From positions 2,235,001 through 2,299,000 of the forward strand of contig NC_013162.1 of the NCBI RefSeq assembly GCF_000023285.1: a DNA stretch of 64,000 nucleotides, in the 5' to 3' direction. The notes beneath the pieces were generated by a model. That model was given only the letters and a program-made list of their open reading frames with translations. It did not search any database and had not been told where the DNA came from. This DNA is from Capnocytophaga ochracea DSM 7271. GTDB lineage: Bacteria; Bacteroidota; Bacteroidia; Flavobacteriales; Flavobacteriaceae. Numbering within the stretch: position 1 is the first letter of the stretch; each line of letters begins with the position of its first letter. Shown here piece by piece: positions 24,180-33,752 of this stretch. A program made the translations under genes and the position numbers.

Positions 24180-27032
24180 TTATTTTGAAAGATACATCTT
24201 CCTCCTTGTATAAATATCGTAGAAAGCATCATCTTTAAGGCTATCTATAAACAAGATACTTTCGCCGGTAGATTTCATTTCAGGACCGAGCTTCTTATCT
24301 ACATTCGGGAATTTGTTGAACGAGAACACAGGTTGCTTGATAGCAAAGCCCTCTAAGTGCGGATTGAAATGAAAATCAGTGAGCTTCTTCTCTCCCAGCA
24401 TTACTTTGGTAGCATAGTTTACATACGGCTCTTGGTAAGCTTTAGAGATAAACGGCACTGTACGCGAAGCACGTGGGTTTGCCTCAATGATATACACTAT
24501 ATCGTCTTTTACGGCAAACTGCACATTGATAAGCCCTACCGTATTGAGTGCTAAGGCTATTTTATGAGTATGATCTTTTATTTGTTGCAATACAAATTCA
24601 CCCAAGTTGAACGGTGGCAAGGTAGCGTTACTATCGCCTGAGTGAATACCACAAGGCTCTATATGCTCCATAATACCAATGATATACACATTCTCGCCAT
24701 CGCATATCGCATCGGCTTCAGCTTCTATGGCGCCGTCTAAATAGTGGTCGAGTAGGAGTTTGTTGTTAGGTATCTTACGCAAGAGGTCTACCACGTGGGC
24801 TTCCAACTCTTCTTTGTTGATAACAATCTTCATTCCTTGTCCGCCCAATACATACGAAGGACGCACGAGTAGTGGGAAATCCAATTCATCAGAGAGTTTT
24901 AATGCCTCATCAGCGGTTTCAGCTACCCCAAAGCGTGGATAAGGAATGTTATTCTCTTTCAGTAGCGTTGAAAAACTACCTCTATCTTCTGCTAAATCCA
25001 GTGACTGGAAGCTAGTACCTATAATTTTAATGCCATATTTATCTAATTTCTCAGCCAATTTGAGTGCTGTTTGTCCGCCGAGCTGTACAATTACGCCTTC
25101 TGGTTTTTCGTGCTGAATGATATCATAGATATACTCCCAGAACACTGGCTCAAAATAGAGCTTATCAGCTGTATCAAAGTCTGTGGAAACAGTCTCAGGG
25201 TTACAGTTTATCATTATAGTTTCATAACCACATTCTTTAGCCGCTAATACCCCGTGTACACAGCAGTAGTCGAACTCAATACCTTGCCCTATGCGATTAG
25301 GTCCTGAACCGAGAACTACCACCTTTTTGCGGTCGGTTACTATACTGTCGTTAGCTACGTATTCCTTGCCGTCAGCCGTGCGGATAGACGCCTCAAAAGT
25401 AGAATAATAATAAGGAGTTTGCGCCTTAAACTCAGCAGCACAAGTATCTACTAATTTGAATACACGGCGTATGTTGAGTTCTTCGCGTTTCTTGTGTACT
25501 TCGCTCTCCCAACAGCCCACCATATAAGCAATTTGTCGGTCGGCAAACCCTTTTTGTTTAGCTTCAAAAAGGAGTTCTTTAGGTAGGGTATCTATTTTGT
25601 AGCGTGATATTTCTTTTTCGAGCACACATAGTTCTTCGTATTGCTTGAGGAACCACATATCTATCTTGGTGATTTCGTGTATACGGCTCAGCGGAATACC
25701 CATCTGTACCGCATCGTAGAGCACGAATACCCTATCCCAGCTGGGGTAGGTAAGTTTCTCAATAATCTGTTCGTAATTCTTATAGCCTTTGCCATCAGCT
25801 CCCAAACCATTGCGTTTGATTTCGAGCGATTGGGTTGCTTTCTGCAATGCCTCTTGGAAAGAACGCCCTATACCCATTACTTCGCCTACTGATTTCATTT
25901 GCAAGCCTATAGTTCGGTCAGAGCCTTCAAACTTGTCAAAGTTCCAACGCGGTATTTTCACAATCACATAATCTAACGTAGGCTCAAAGAAAGCTGAGGT
26001 AGATTTGGTGATTTGGTTTTGCAGTTCGTCTAAATGGTAACCGATAGCTAGTTTGGTGGCAATCTTAGCAATAGGATAACCCGTAGCCTTAGAAGCCAAA
26101 GCGGATGAGCGCGATACACGTGGGTTGATTTCAATAGCGATAATATCTTCCTTTTCATCAGGCGACACGGCAAACTGCACATTGCAGCCACCTGCAAAAT
26201 CGCCTATACTACGCATCATCTTAATAGCCATATCGCGCATATGCTGGAAAGTGCGATCTGATAGAGTCATCGCAGGGGCTACGGTAATAGAATCCCCAGT
26301 GTGGATACCCATAGGATCCATATTTTCGATAGTACAGATAATTGCCACATTATCGTTCTTGTCGCGCAAAAGCTCGAGCTCGTATTCCTTCCAGCCTAAA
26401 AGCGCCTTATCGATAAGCACCTCGTGGATAGGCGAGGCTTCCAAACCACGATTGAGGAGCATATCAAAATCTTCTTTTTTATAGACGATAGAAGCCCCGG
26501 TGCCACCTAAAGTAAAGGACGGACGTATTACGAGTGGAAAACCAAAGCGTTGCGCAATTTCTTTTCCTTTAAGGAAAGAAGTAGCCGTTTCGGACGGTGC
26601 CATAGGGATACCGATTTCATCGAGCAACACGCGGAATTTCTCGCGGTCTTCAGTGATTTGTATGGCATCAATATCTACCCCGATGATTTCTACCCCAAAG
26701 TCTTTCCAAATGCCTTTCTCGTCAGCCTCAATACAGAGGTTAAGCGCTGTTTGTCCGCCCATAGTAGGGAGAACGGCATCTATTTCGGGGTGTGCTTTTA
26801 GAATTTCCACCAATGACTTAGTGGTGAGAGGTTTCAGATAAACCACATCCGCCATAGACGGGTCTGTCATAATGGTAGCAGGGTTAGAGTTAATAAGGAT
26901 GGTTTTAATACCGTCTTCGCGCAAAGAGCGCAACGATTGCGAGCCTGAGTAGTCAAACTCACAGGCTTGCCCAATGATGATAGGTCCTGACCCAATGAGC
27001 AGAACACAATGTAGGTCGTTTCTTTTAGGCAT
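24180..27032 (-). CDS. carB: Carbamoyl-phosphate synthase large subunit, lacking the allosteric domain
   Basis: CarB makes carbamoyl phosphate from ammonia, bicarbonate and two ATP for pyrimidine and arginine synthesis. The 950-residue protein has both ATP-grasp halves: the first starts MPKRNDLHCVLLIGSGP with GQACEFDYSGSQ and NSNPATIMTDP, and the second starts near residue 570 with VVLGSGPNRIGQGIEFDYCCVH and NCNPETVSTDFD. It ends soon after KLGPEMKSTGESILF. The C-terminal MGS-like domain of E. coli CarB (about 130 residues, binding UMP and ornithine) is missing. This short form is usual in Flavobacteriia and suggests no UMP/ornithine control. No carA lies adjacent. A terminator-like hairpin precedes the start. 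Confidence 0.96.
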   Translation of the reverse strand: MPKRNDLHCVLLIGSGPIIIGQACEFDYSGSQSLRSLREDGIKTILINSNPATIMTDPSMADVVYLKPLTTKSLVEILKAHPEIDAVLPTMGGQTALNLCIEADEKGIWKDFGVEIIGVDIDAIQITEDREKFRVLLDEIGIPMAPSETATSFLKGKEIAQRFGFPLVIRPSFTLGGTGASIVYKKEDFDMLLNRGLEASPIHEVLIDKALLGWKEYELELLRDKNDNVAIICTIENMDPMGIHTGDSITVAPAMTLSDRTFQHMRDMAIKMMRSIGDFAGGCNVQFAVSPDEKEDIIAIEINPRVSRSSALASKATGYPIAKIATKLAIGYHLDELQNQITKSTSAFFEPTLDYVIVKIPRWNFDKFEGSDRTIGLQMKSVGEVMGIGRSFQEALQKATQSLEIKRNGLGADGKGYKNYEQIIEKLTYPSWDRVFVLYDAVQMGIPLSRIHEITKIDMWFLKQYEELCVLEKEISRYKIDTLPKELLFEAKQKGFADRQIAYMVGCWESEVHKKREELNIRRVFKLVDTCAAEFKAQTPYYYSTFEASIRTADGKEYVANDSIVTDRKKVVVLGSGPNRIGQGIEFDYCCVHGVLAAKECGYETIMINCNPETVSTDFDTADKLYFEPVFWEYIYDIIQHEKPEGVIVQLGGQTALKLAEKLDKYGIKIIGTSFQSLDLAEDRGSFSTLLKENNIPYPRFGVAETADEALKLSDELDFPLLVRPSYVLGGQGMKIVINKEELEAHVVDLLRKIPNNKLLLDHYLDGAIEAEADAICDGENVYIIGIMEHIEPCGIHSGDSNATLPPFNLGEFVLQQIKDHTHKIALALNTVGLINVQFAVKDDIVYIIEANPRASRTVPFISKAYQEPYVNYATKVMLGEKKLTDFHFNPHLEGFAIKQPVFSFNKFPNVDKKLGPEMKSTGESILFIDSLKDDAFYDIYTRRKMYLSK

Positions 27033-27057
27033 TTTTATATAGATATTGTGTGTTTTA

Positions 27058-27100
27058 TTAAAAAAATAGCTACATTTTTCAAAAGAAAAACATAGCTATT
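27058..27100 (-). terminator. Terminator after tRNA-Gly, or attenuator in front of carB
   Basis: AATAGCTA...TAGCTATT form an imperfect stem (27065-27100). On the minus strand it is followed by seven T, only 26 bases before the carB ATG, and no consensus promoter is seen between it and carB. Confidence 0.6.
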
Positions 27101-27215
27101 GTATTATTAGAAAAGAATATCCCACCGTATCTCTTGAGAGTACTGCTTAAAGGGGTACAAGGGAGGGCTTGTGGCGTGATATTCATTTAACAATTAATAA
27201 TTGAAAATTAAAAAG

Positions 27216-27289
27216 AGCGAAAAACGGGTCTCGAACCCGCGACCTCAACCTTGGGAAGGTTGCGCTCTACCAACTGAGCTATTTTCGCT
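27216..27289 (-). tRNA. tRNA-Gly (CCC)
   Basis: On the minus strand a 74-base cloverleaf is seen. The acceptor is AGCGAAA/TTTCGCT, the D-loop contains AGCTCAGTTGGTAGAGC, the anticodon stem is CAACC/GGTTG with loop TTCCCAA (anticodon CCC), and the T-arm is GCGGG-TTCGAGA-CCCGT-like. CCA is not encoded. It has its own promoter and reads toward carB. Confidence 0.95.
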
Positions 27290-27338
27290 TATCTTGTTTT
27301 AGTAAATTTGTAACTGATTGGTTTTCCATTTACGGGGG

Positions 27339-27368
27339 CAAAGGTACAAATTATTTTAAGAAAAGCAA
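27339..27368 (-). promoter_or_regulatory. Promoter for tRNA-Gly
   Basis: Minus-strand TACCTTTG (plus-strand 27339-27346) and TTG (27366-27368), spacer 19. No other consensus promoter is seen between here and carB. Confidence 0.8.
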
Positions 27369-27498
27369 AAAATAGGAGAGAAGAGGATAACAAAAAGGAA
27401 ACCCTGCTAAGCTATGATGAAATTAATGTTAAATCAAGTGAAGCTATTGTCACTCTCATATATTTCATTTGTTAGGTGTATTTAGGTGTAGAAAGAAT

Positions 27499-28236
27499 TT
27501 AGTATAATAAAGTTATTTCTTTAAGAGAAAAAGTCTTTATAACCCCTTGTTCCGTTTCTACAATTAATTTCCCAGAAGGTTCCACACCTCTTATAATGCC
27601 TGAAAAGTTCTTTTCTTGGCAAGAACGGAAAACGGATACTCTATTATTTAGTTGGAATAGGTACTTCTGGTAAATAGTATAAATGCTTTCGAAAGACTGT
27701 TGAGGAAGTGTAGAAAGGTTTGATTTTAATTCAGAAAAGATTAGTTTCATCACTTGTTCTACTTGAAAATCTTTGCCAGTTAATTTTTTTAAAGAAGAGG
27801 CTTTAGGTAAGCCATCGAAACTTGTTTGGTTAAGATTGAGCCCAATACCGATTATACATTTCTCAATTTTAGTTTTTCTAATAGTATTTTCTATTAATAT
27901 TCCGCCTATTTTGTAACGTTGAGAAAGGATATCATTAGGCCATTTAATATTTATATTAGGAATGTTTAATTTCTCTAATACTTTCATTATTGCAATAGGT
28001 ACAAGCATATTGAGCAAAAAAGCATCTTTTAAATCTAAATGCTCAGGAAGGAATAAAATACTAAAAGTAAGATTCTGATAGGGTTCACTTGTCCATTTTG
28101 TTCCATATTGTCCTATACCTGCAGTTTGCTGAGGAGTCCAGACCACTAAAAAATTAGGAAGAGAATCCTGAATATGTATTAAATTTTTTAAGTACTGATT
28201 AGTAGAATCAATGCTTTTTAAGGTAATGATGTTCAT
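27499..28236 (-). CDS. birA: Biotin--[acetyl-CoA-carboxylase] ligase
   Basis: The enzyme attaches biotin to carboxylase carrier proteins. The 245-residue protein is read from the ATG at 28236, which begins right at the catalytic domain (MNIITLKSIDSTNQYLKNL). Motifs seen are the STN substrate site, QTAGIGQYGTKWTSEPYQNLTFS (a variant of the GRGR.GR..W biotinoyl-AMP loop, with GIGQYG), IKWPNDI with KIGGILIEN, and IGIGLNLNQ. The N-terminal HTH of E. coli BirA is absent, so it is a monofunctional ligase. A longer reading to 28317 would run into the tRNA-Met promoter and is rejected. Confidence 0.93.
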   Translation of the reverse strand: MNIITLKSIDSTNQYLKNLIHIQDSLPNFLVVWTPQQTAGIGQYGTKWTSEPYQNLTFSILFLPEHLDLKDAFLLNMLVPIAIMKVLEKLNIPNINIKWPNDILSQRYKIGGILIENTIRKTKIEKCIIGIGLNLNQTSFDGLPKASSLKKLTGKDFQVEQVMKLIFSELKSNLSTLPQQSFESIYTIYQKYLFQLNNRVSVFRSCQEKNFSGIIRGVEPSGKLIVETEQGVIKTFSLKEITLLY

Positions 28237-28261
28237 AAAAAGTAAAAAATAGTTATAAAAA

Positions 28262-28292
28262 TTTGGTAGTATAAAAAAATGTAGTACATTTG
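28262..28292 (+). promoter_or_regulatory. Promoter for tRNA-Met
   Basis: TTTG at 28262-28265 and TACATTTG at 28285-28292, spacer 19, about 38 bases before the tRNA. Confidence 0.82.
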
Positions 28293-28329
28293 CACCCGCA
28301 AGGTCAAAATAAGGCATAACAAAATAGAT

Positions 28330-28403
28330 GGCGAGGTAGCTCAGGTGGTTAGAGCGTTGGATTCATAACCCAAAGGTCACGGGTTCAAATCCCGTCTTCG
28401 CTA
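28330..28403 (+). tRNA. tRNA with CAT anticodon (Met, elongator type)
   Basis: A 74-base cloverleaf with acceptor GGCGAGG/CTTCGCT, D-arm AGCTCAGGTGGTTAGAGC, anticodon arm TTGGA-TTCATAA-CCCAA (CAT) and T-arm ACGGG-TTCAAAT-CCCGT. The first pair is G-U rather than the mismatch of initiator tRNA, so elongator Met is favoured. An Ile tRNA with lysidine-modified CAT cannot be excluded by eye. Confidence 0.9.
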
Positions 28404-28422
28404 CTAAGATTAAACAAAAGAA

Positions 28423-28458
28423 AAAGAGTGGTTTATATTTGTAAATCACTCTTTTTTT
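28423..28458 (+). terminator. Terminator of tRNA-Met
   Basis: A 13-bp stem with one G-T pair (28423-28435 with 28442-28454) and a T run. Confidence 0.88.
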
Positions 28459-28810
28459 ATGCCTGAATTTACAAAAAACAAAACACATAGGAAACGCATA
28501 CACTATGAAAAACAAAAGTCTCTACTCTAAACTCTGAATTTATAATGTAATAATGATGTCGCCACTTGGTAGGAACGGGCTCAAAAATCGTGCCATTCAA
28601 GTAGTTACGAAAGAGTATGATGATTAACTTTCTTAAAGATATTCTGCAAAGTATGTTTTATATGATGCTATGAGGCAAAAGACAACTAGATTATTAAGAG
28701 TGGTATTTGATAGTGGATGAGGTGGGTACTAAAAAAATCCTTTTTTATTTTTTCGTTACAATTATCTTTCGTACTTTTACGCCCTAAATTTAACTAATTA
28801 TAATATTTGT
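28459..28810. other. Intergenic stretch before the pyrophosphatase gene
   Basis: About 350 bases without a supported gene. A 23-codon frame at 28556-28627 (begins MSPLGRNGL) has no promoter or homology I can name. Two near-consensus -7 boxes (TATCTTTC at 28763 and TACTTTTA at 28772) are candidate promoters for the next gene, each one mismatch away. Confidence 0.4.
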
Positions 28811-31570
28811 ATGGATAAAATGATGTTATATCTACCGTTAGTCCTTGCTGTTCTTGGACTTATCTTTATGATTACGAAAGCTTCGTGGGTGAACAAACAA
28901 ACCACAGGCAACGAGCGGATGCAAAGCATTTCCAAAAGTATCAAAGAAGGTGCGATGGCATTCCTCAATGCTGAGTATCGTATTTTGACACTCTTTGTGA
29001 TTATTGCCTCTATTGCTTTATTTATCGTTTCTCGTATGGTAGAAACTTCTCACTGGCTTATTGTAGTAGCTTTTGTGTGTGGAGCTTTCTTCTCTGCCTT
29101 AGCGGGAAATATAGGAATGCGTATTGCTACCAATGCTAACGTACGCACTACCGAAGCAGCTCGCACTAGCTTGCCAAAAGCTTTGAAAGTATCTTTTGGT
29201 GGTGGTACTGTGATGGGATTAGGAGTGGCAGGTTTGGCTGTATTGGGCTTGAGCTTGTTCTTTATCCTCTTTGTGAACACTTTCGTAGGAGGAGGCAAAC
29301 CTTTCTACGACGAAATGACTCTCGTACTCGAAGCCTTAGCAGGTTTCTCACTCGGTGCTGAGTCTATTGCGCTCTTTGCTCGTGTAGGTGGTGGTATTTA
29401 CACCAAAGCTGCCGACGTAGGGGCTGACCTCGTAGGTAAAGTAGAAGCTGGTATCCCTGAAGACGACCCTCGTAACCCTGCTACTATTGCCGACAACGTA
29501 GGTGATAACGTAGGTGACGTAGCTGGTATGGGTGCTGACTTGTTCGGTTCGTATGTGGCTACTGTACTCGCTTCAATGGTATTGGGTAACTATGTGATTA
29601 AAGATATAGCAACTGCCAATGGTGGTGCTTTCACCGATGCCTTTGGTGGTTTAGGCCCTATCTTATTGCCGTTAGTAATTGCTGGTGTAGGTATCATTGC
29701 TTCAATTATTGGTACTTTCTGTGTAGGTATCAAAAACAACGATGCTAAAGAAAAACAAGTACAAAGTTCACTAAATACAGGTAACTATGTAGCTTTAGCA
29801 CTTACTTTAGTAGCTTGCTATTTTCTTATCGAATATATGTTACCCGAAACTATCCAAATGAGTTTCTTTGGTGAAGGAGTAAAAGAAATTGCAAGTATCA
29901 ATGTATTCTACGCAACTATCGTAGGTTTGGCAGTAGGCTTGCTCATTTCAGCTATTACTGAACACTTTACCGCTTTGGGTAAAAAACCGGTATTGAATAT
30001 CGTACGCAATTCATCTACTGGAGCTGCTACCAACATTATTGCAGGTTTGGCAACTGGTATGAAATCAACTTTTGGTTCTGTACTGCTTTTTGCTGTAGCT
30101 ATTTGGGGTTCTTATGCCTTAGCAGGTTTCTATGGTGTGGCGATTGCAGCATCAGCAATGATGGCAACTACAGCTATGCAATTGGCTATTGACGCTTTTG
30201 GTCCTATTGCTGATAATGCTGGGGGTGTAGCCGAAATGAGTGAATTGCCAAAAGAAGTGCGTCAACGTACTGATATTTTAGACTCAGTAGGAAATACTAC
30301 TGCTGCGGTAGGTAAAGGATTTGCTATTGCATCAGCAGCTCTTACCGCCTTAGCCTTGTTCGCTGCTTATGTGACCTTTACAGGCATTTCTGGTATCAAT
30401 ATTTTCAAAGCAAACGTATTAGCTGCCTTGTTTATCGGAGGTATGATTCCAGTAATTTTCTCAGCCTTGGCAATGCAATCAGTAGGGAAAGCTGCTATGG
30501 ATATGGTGAACGAAGTACGTCGCCAATTCCGTGAAATTCCTGGTATTATGGAAGGTAAAGGTACTCCAGAGTATGGTAGATGTGTAGATATTTCTACCAA
30601 AGCTGCTTTGCGCGAAATGATGTTACCTGGTGCTATTACTATCATCACTCCTATTATTATCGGTTTTGTGATGGGTGCTGAAGCTCTTGGCGCTTATATG
30701 GCTGGTGTAGCTGTATCAGGGGTTGTATGGGCTATCTTCCAAAACAACGCTGGTGGTGCTTGGGACAATGCTAAGAAATCATTTGAAGCAGGTGTTGAAA
30801 TCAACGGACAAATGACTTACAAAGGTTCTGACGCTCATAAAGCTGCCGTTACTGGTGATACTGTAGGTGACCCATTCAAAGATACTTCAGGCCCTTCAAT
30901 GAATATCCTTATCAAACTCACTTGCTTGGTAGGTTTGGTAATTGCTCCTATCTTGGGTGGACATACTGCCGATGCTTCAGGTACTCCTATAGAAGCTCAA
31001 ATTCGTCAAGGTGAAGGTGAGGGAGTGATGCCTGTGGAAGAAGTAGTAGTTATTGAAGAAGGTAAGCTTAACGCCGATGGTGACTTCGAGTACAATGTAG
31101 GTGATTTATTCCAATTGAGCCTTTTCGATAATACAATGTTAGAAGTAGGTAAAAATTCATCTGAAGCTCATCTTGTAAAATTGATAGAAGATAAAAACCT
31201 TACTACTCTAGAACAATTCAAAGATAACTGGATTACTTTGGATAGAACTTACTTCAAAACAGGTAGCGATGAACTTACTGAAGGTTCAGAACAACAATTA
31301 AAGAACATTGTAGCTATTTTGAAAGCTTATCCTAAAGCTGCTATTCGTTTAGGAGGTTATACTGATAATACGGGTAGTGTTGAAGGTAACAAAAAACTTT
31401 CAGAAAGACGTGCTAATTCAGTGTTAAACAAATTAGTGGCATTGGGTGCTAACAAAGCACAATTGAGCGCTCAAGGTTATGGTGCAGAACACCCTCTTTG
31501 TCCTGCTAACGATACTCCTGAGTGCAAAGCTAAGAACAGACGTATCGACATACGTTTGACTGCTAAATAA
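28811..31570 (+). CDS. hppA: Membrane-bound ion-pumping pyrophosphatase with C-terminal OmpA-like domain
   Basis: Residues 1 to about 730 are a membrane pyrophosphatase, which couples PPi hydrolysis to H+ or Na+ pumping across the inner membrane. The substrate-site block near residues 200-245 reads [35 protein letters not shown] in parts, followed by ADLFGSY, a second site [16 protein letters not shown], and [21 protein letters not shown]-like C-terminal metal ligands. [10 protein letters not shown] has A and G where K+-independent enzymes have K and T, so a K+-dependent pump is predicted. The extra 190 residues contain an acidic linker and, from about 805, an OmpA/MotB peptidoglycan-binding domain: [43 protein letters not shown]. 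The fusion could anchor the pump to the cell wall. H+ versus Na+ cannot be decided here. Confidence 0.93.
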   Translation: MDKMMLYLPLVLAVLGLIFMITKASWVNKQTTGNERMQSISKSIKEGAMAFLNAEYRILTLFVIIASIALFIVSRMVETSHWLIVVAFVCGAFFSALAGNIGMRIATNANVRTTEAARTSLPKALKVSFGGGTVMGLGVAGLAVLGLSLFFILFVNTFVGGGKPFYDEMTLVLEALAGFSLGAESIALFARVGGGIYTKAADVGADLVGKVEAGIPEDDPRNPATIADNVGDNVGDVAGMGADLFGSYVATVLASMVLGNYVIKDIATANGGAFTDAFGGLGPILLPLVIAGVGIIASIIGTFCVGIKNNDAKEKQVQSSLNTGNYVALALTLVACYFLIEYMLPETIQMSFFGEGVKEIASINVFYATIVGLAVGLLISAITEHFTALGKKPVLNIVRNSSTGAATNIIAGLATGMKSTFGSVLLFAVAIWGSYALAGFYGVAIAASAMMATTAMQLAIDAFGPIADNAGGVAEMSELPKEVRQRTDILDSVGNTTAAVGKGFAIASAALTALALFAAYVTFTGISGINIFKANVLAALFIGGMIPVIFSALAMQSVGKAAMDMVNEVRRQFREIPGIMEGKGTPEYGRCVDISTKAALREMMLPGAITIITPIIIGFVMGAEALGAYMAGVAVSGVVWAIFQNNAGGAWDNAKKSFEAGVEINGQMTYKGSDAHKAAVTGDTVGDPFKDTSGPSMNILIKLTCLVGLVIAPILGGHTADASGTPIEAQIRQGEGEGVMPVEEVVVIEEGKLNADGDFEYNVGDLFQLSLFDNTMLEVGKNSSEAHLVKLIEDKNLTTLEQFKDNWITLDRTYFKTGSDELTEGSEQQLKNIVAILKAYPKAAIRLGGYTDNTGSVEGNKKLSERRANSVLNKLVALGANKAQLSAQGYGAEHPLCPANDTPECKAKNRRIDIRLTAK

Positions 31571-31598
31571 CAAAATATTTTAGTTACTATATAACCTC

Positions 31599-31641
31599 AA
31601 AAGGGGTGTTTGAGGAACTTTTTTCTCGAACGCCCCTTTTA
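31599..31641 (+). terminator. Terminator behind hppA
   Basis: AAAAGGGGTGTTTG pairs with CGAACGCCCCTTTT (two G-T pairs) and is followed by an AT-rich tail, just before the M3 peptidase start. Confidence 0.75.
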
Positions 31642-31657
31642 TAATCACCTAAAAACT

Positions 31658-33700
31658 ATGAAATTACCTTTATTTTTAGCAGCTATATTGCTCACTGCTT
31701 TGGTAGCTTGCAACGACTCAAAGACTTCAAAAATGACAGAGAATACAGATAACAATCCGCTATTGGTAGAAAGCACTTTACCTTATGGTGCTCCCGACTT
31801 CTCAAAAATTAAAGACGAGCATTATCGTCCTGCCCTGCTCAAAGGAATGGCTTTGCAAAACGAACGTATTGCCGCTATCGCTAATAACAACGAAACTCCT
31901 ACTTTTGAAAATACGATTATCGCTTTAGAAAAAAGTGGGGTAGAGTTAGAGCGTGCTTCAGCGGTATTCAATGCCTTAACAGAGGCAAATACTAATGATA
32001 CTTTAAAAGTATTGCAAAAAGAACTATCACCTAAGTTTGCTGAGCACGCCGATGGCATTCACCTGAACGAAAAACTCTTTGCGCGTATCAAAGCCTTATA
32101 TGATAAACGTGATAGCTTGAAATTAGATGCTGAATCGCTTAAATTGTTAGAAAATTACTACGAAGATTTTGTAGTAGCAGGTGCTAACCTATCGGCTACT
32201 GATAAAGAAACTCTTAAAAAGTACAATAGTGAGTTAGCTTCTTTAGAAACTGATTTTAACCAAACGCTTTTAGAAGGTTCATTGGCAGCTGCTCAAACTA
32301 TCAATGGTCAGAAAGTAGCGATTGTGAATACTACCCAGCAACCGCTCCTTAGTGAATTAGCCAACCGCAACGCTCGTAAACAATTGTTTGAAGCAAGCTG
32401 GAATCGCACCGATGGGGGAGCTCATAATACCAATGATATCTTAAAACGCATTGCTTTACTGCGCGCTAAAAAAGCTGAACTCTTGGGCTTTAAAAACTAT
32501 GCCGAATGGAGCTTGCAACGCACTATGGCTAAAACACCTGCTGCTATTGCTCAATTCTTTAAAGATTTAGTGCCTGCTTCAGTAGGTAAAGCCAAAGCAG
32601 AAGCTAAAGAAATACAAGCGCAAATCGCCAAAACGGGAGGTAATTTTACTTTAGAACCTTACGATTGGAACTTCTATGCCGAACAAGTTCGCAAAGCTAA
32701 ATACGACCTCGATGAGAATGAAATCAAACCTTATTTCGAATTGAAAAATGCTCTTGAAAATGGTGTATTCTATGCAGCTACTAAACTTTATGGCATTACC
32801 TTTAAAGAACGCAAAGATATACCCGTATATCACCCCGATGTATTGGTGTATGAGCTTTTTGAAGAAGATGGTACGCCATTAGGACTTTTCTATGGCGATT
32901 TCTTTGCTCGTGAAAGCAAACGCGGTGGTGCGTGGATGAGCAACTTTGTAAACCAATCTAAATTATTAGGCACTAAACCTGTTATTTACAATGTGTGCAA
33001 CTATGTAAAACCTGCCGAAGGTAAACCTGCTTTGCTTACTTACGATGAACTTACTACGCTCTTCCACGAGTTTGGTCACGCATTGCATGGTTTCTTTGCT
33101 AACCAACAGTATGCAAGTTTATCAGGAACAGCAGTAGCACGTGATTTTGTGGAGTTCCCTTCGCAATTCAATGAGCATTGGGCTTTGTATCCTGATATTC
33201 TTAAAAACTATGCAGTACATTACGAGACCAAACAACCTATTCCACAAGCTCTTATTGATAAGATAAAAAAAGCGAGCACCTTCAATGAGGGCTATGCTTT
33301 TACCGAAGTTTTGGCTGCTGCCAATTTAGATTTGCAATGGCATACTATTCCTTCGGATACTATCATCAATAATGTAAGTGATTTTGAGAAGAAAGCCCTT
33401 GAAAGAACAGGCTTATGGGTGAAAGAAGTACCTCCAAGATACCGTTCGTCTTACTTTGCTCATATTTTTGGCGGAGGCTATGGAGCAGGCTATTACTCTT
33501 ACCAATGGACAGAAATGCTTTGCCACGATGCCTACCAATGGTTTGAAGAAAACGGCGGTCTTACTCGTGCTAATGGACAACGTTTCAGAGATTTGATACT
33601 CTCCAAAGGCAATACAATGGATTACGAAAAAATGTATTTAGCCTTCAGAGGGAAAGCTCCTGCTATTGAGCCACTACTCAAAGCACGTGGGTTGAAGTGA
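31658..33700 (+). CDS. M3-family zinc peptidase, lipoprotein (Dcp-like)
   Basis: The 680-residue protein starts at ATG 31658; an upstream ATG at 31610 lies within the preceding terminator. The signal peptide ends in LLTALVAC-N, a lipobox, so it is membrane-anchored in the envelope. The catalytic zinc motif HEFGH spans residues 470-474, in FHEFGHALHGFF, and the third ligand region is FVEFPSQFNEHW. The C-terminal FAHIFGGGYGAGYYSYQWTEML matches the M3 peptidyl-dipeptidase family (Dcp/OpdA). It likely trims peptides outside the cytoplasm, fitting an organism that feeds on proteins. After the lipid cysteine, NDSK does not match the surface-export consensus. Confidence 0.93.
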   Translation: MKLPLFLAAILLTALVACNDSKTSKMTENTDNNPLLVESTLPYGAPDFSKIKDEHYRPALLKGMALQNERIAAIANNNETPTFENTIIALEKSGVELERASAVFNALTEANTNDTLKVLQKELSPKFAEHADGIHLNEKLFARIKALYDKRDSLKLDAESLKLLENYYEDFVVAGANLSATDKETLKKYNSELASLETDFNQTLLEGSLAAAQTINGQKVAIVNTTQQPLLSELANRNARKQLFEASWNRTDGGAHNTNDILKRIALLRAKKAELLGFKNYAEWSLQRTMAKTPAAIAQFFKDLVPASVGKAKAEAKEIQAQIAKTGGNFTLEPYDWNFYAEQVRKAKYDLDENEIKPYFELKNALENGVFYAATKLYGITFKERKDIPVYHPDVLVYELFEEDGTPLGLFYGDFFARESKRGGAWMSNFVNQSKLLGTKPVIYNVCNYVKPAEGKPALLTYDELTTLFHEFGHALHGFFANQQYASLSGTAVARDFVEFPSQFNEHWALYPDILKNYAVHYETKQPIPQALIDKIKKASTFNEGYAFTEVLAAANLDLQWHTIPSDTIINNVSDFEKKALERTGLWVKEVPPRYRSSYFAHIFGGGYGAGYYSYQWTEMLCHDAYQWFEENGGLTRANGQRFRDLILSKGNTMDYEKMYLAFRGKAPAIEPLLKARGLK

Positions 33701-33701
33701 T

Positions 33702-33737
33702 AAAAAAGCAGGTTACAATAACCTGCTTTTTTGTTTT
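33702..33737. terminator. Bidirectional terminator between the M3 peptidase and yifB
   Basis: GCAGGTTA-CAA-TAACCTGC flanked by A and T runs, with genes converging from both sides. Confidence 0.9.
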
Positions 33738-33752
33738 TTATAATATCTACTT

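Noticed and set aside
28556-28627. Small 23-codon frame beginning MSPLGRNGL
   Set aside because: No promoter directly upstream, no ribosome-binding clue and no family likeness; chance cannot be excluded at this length.
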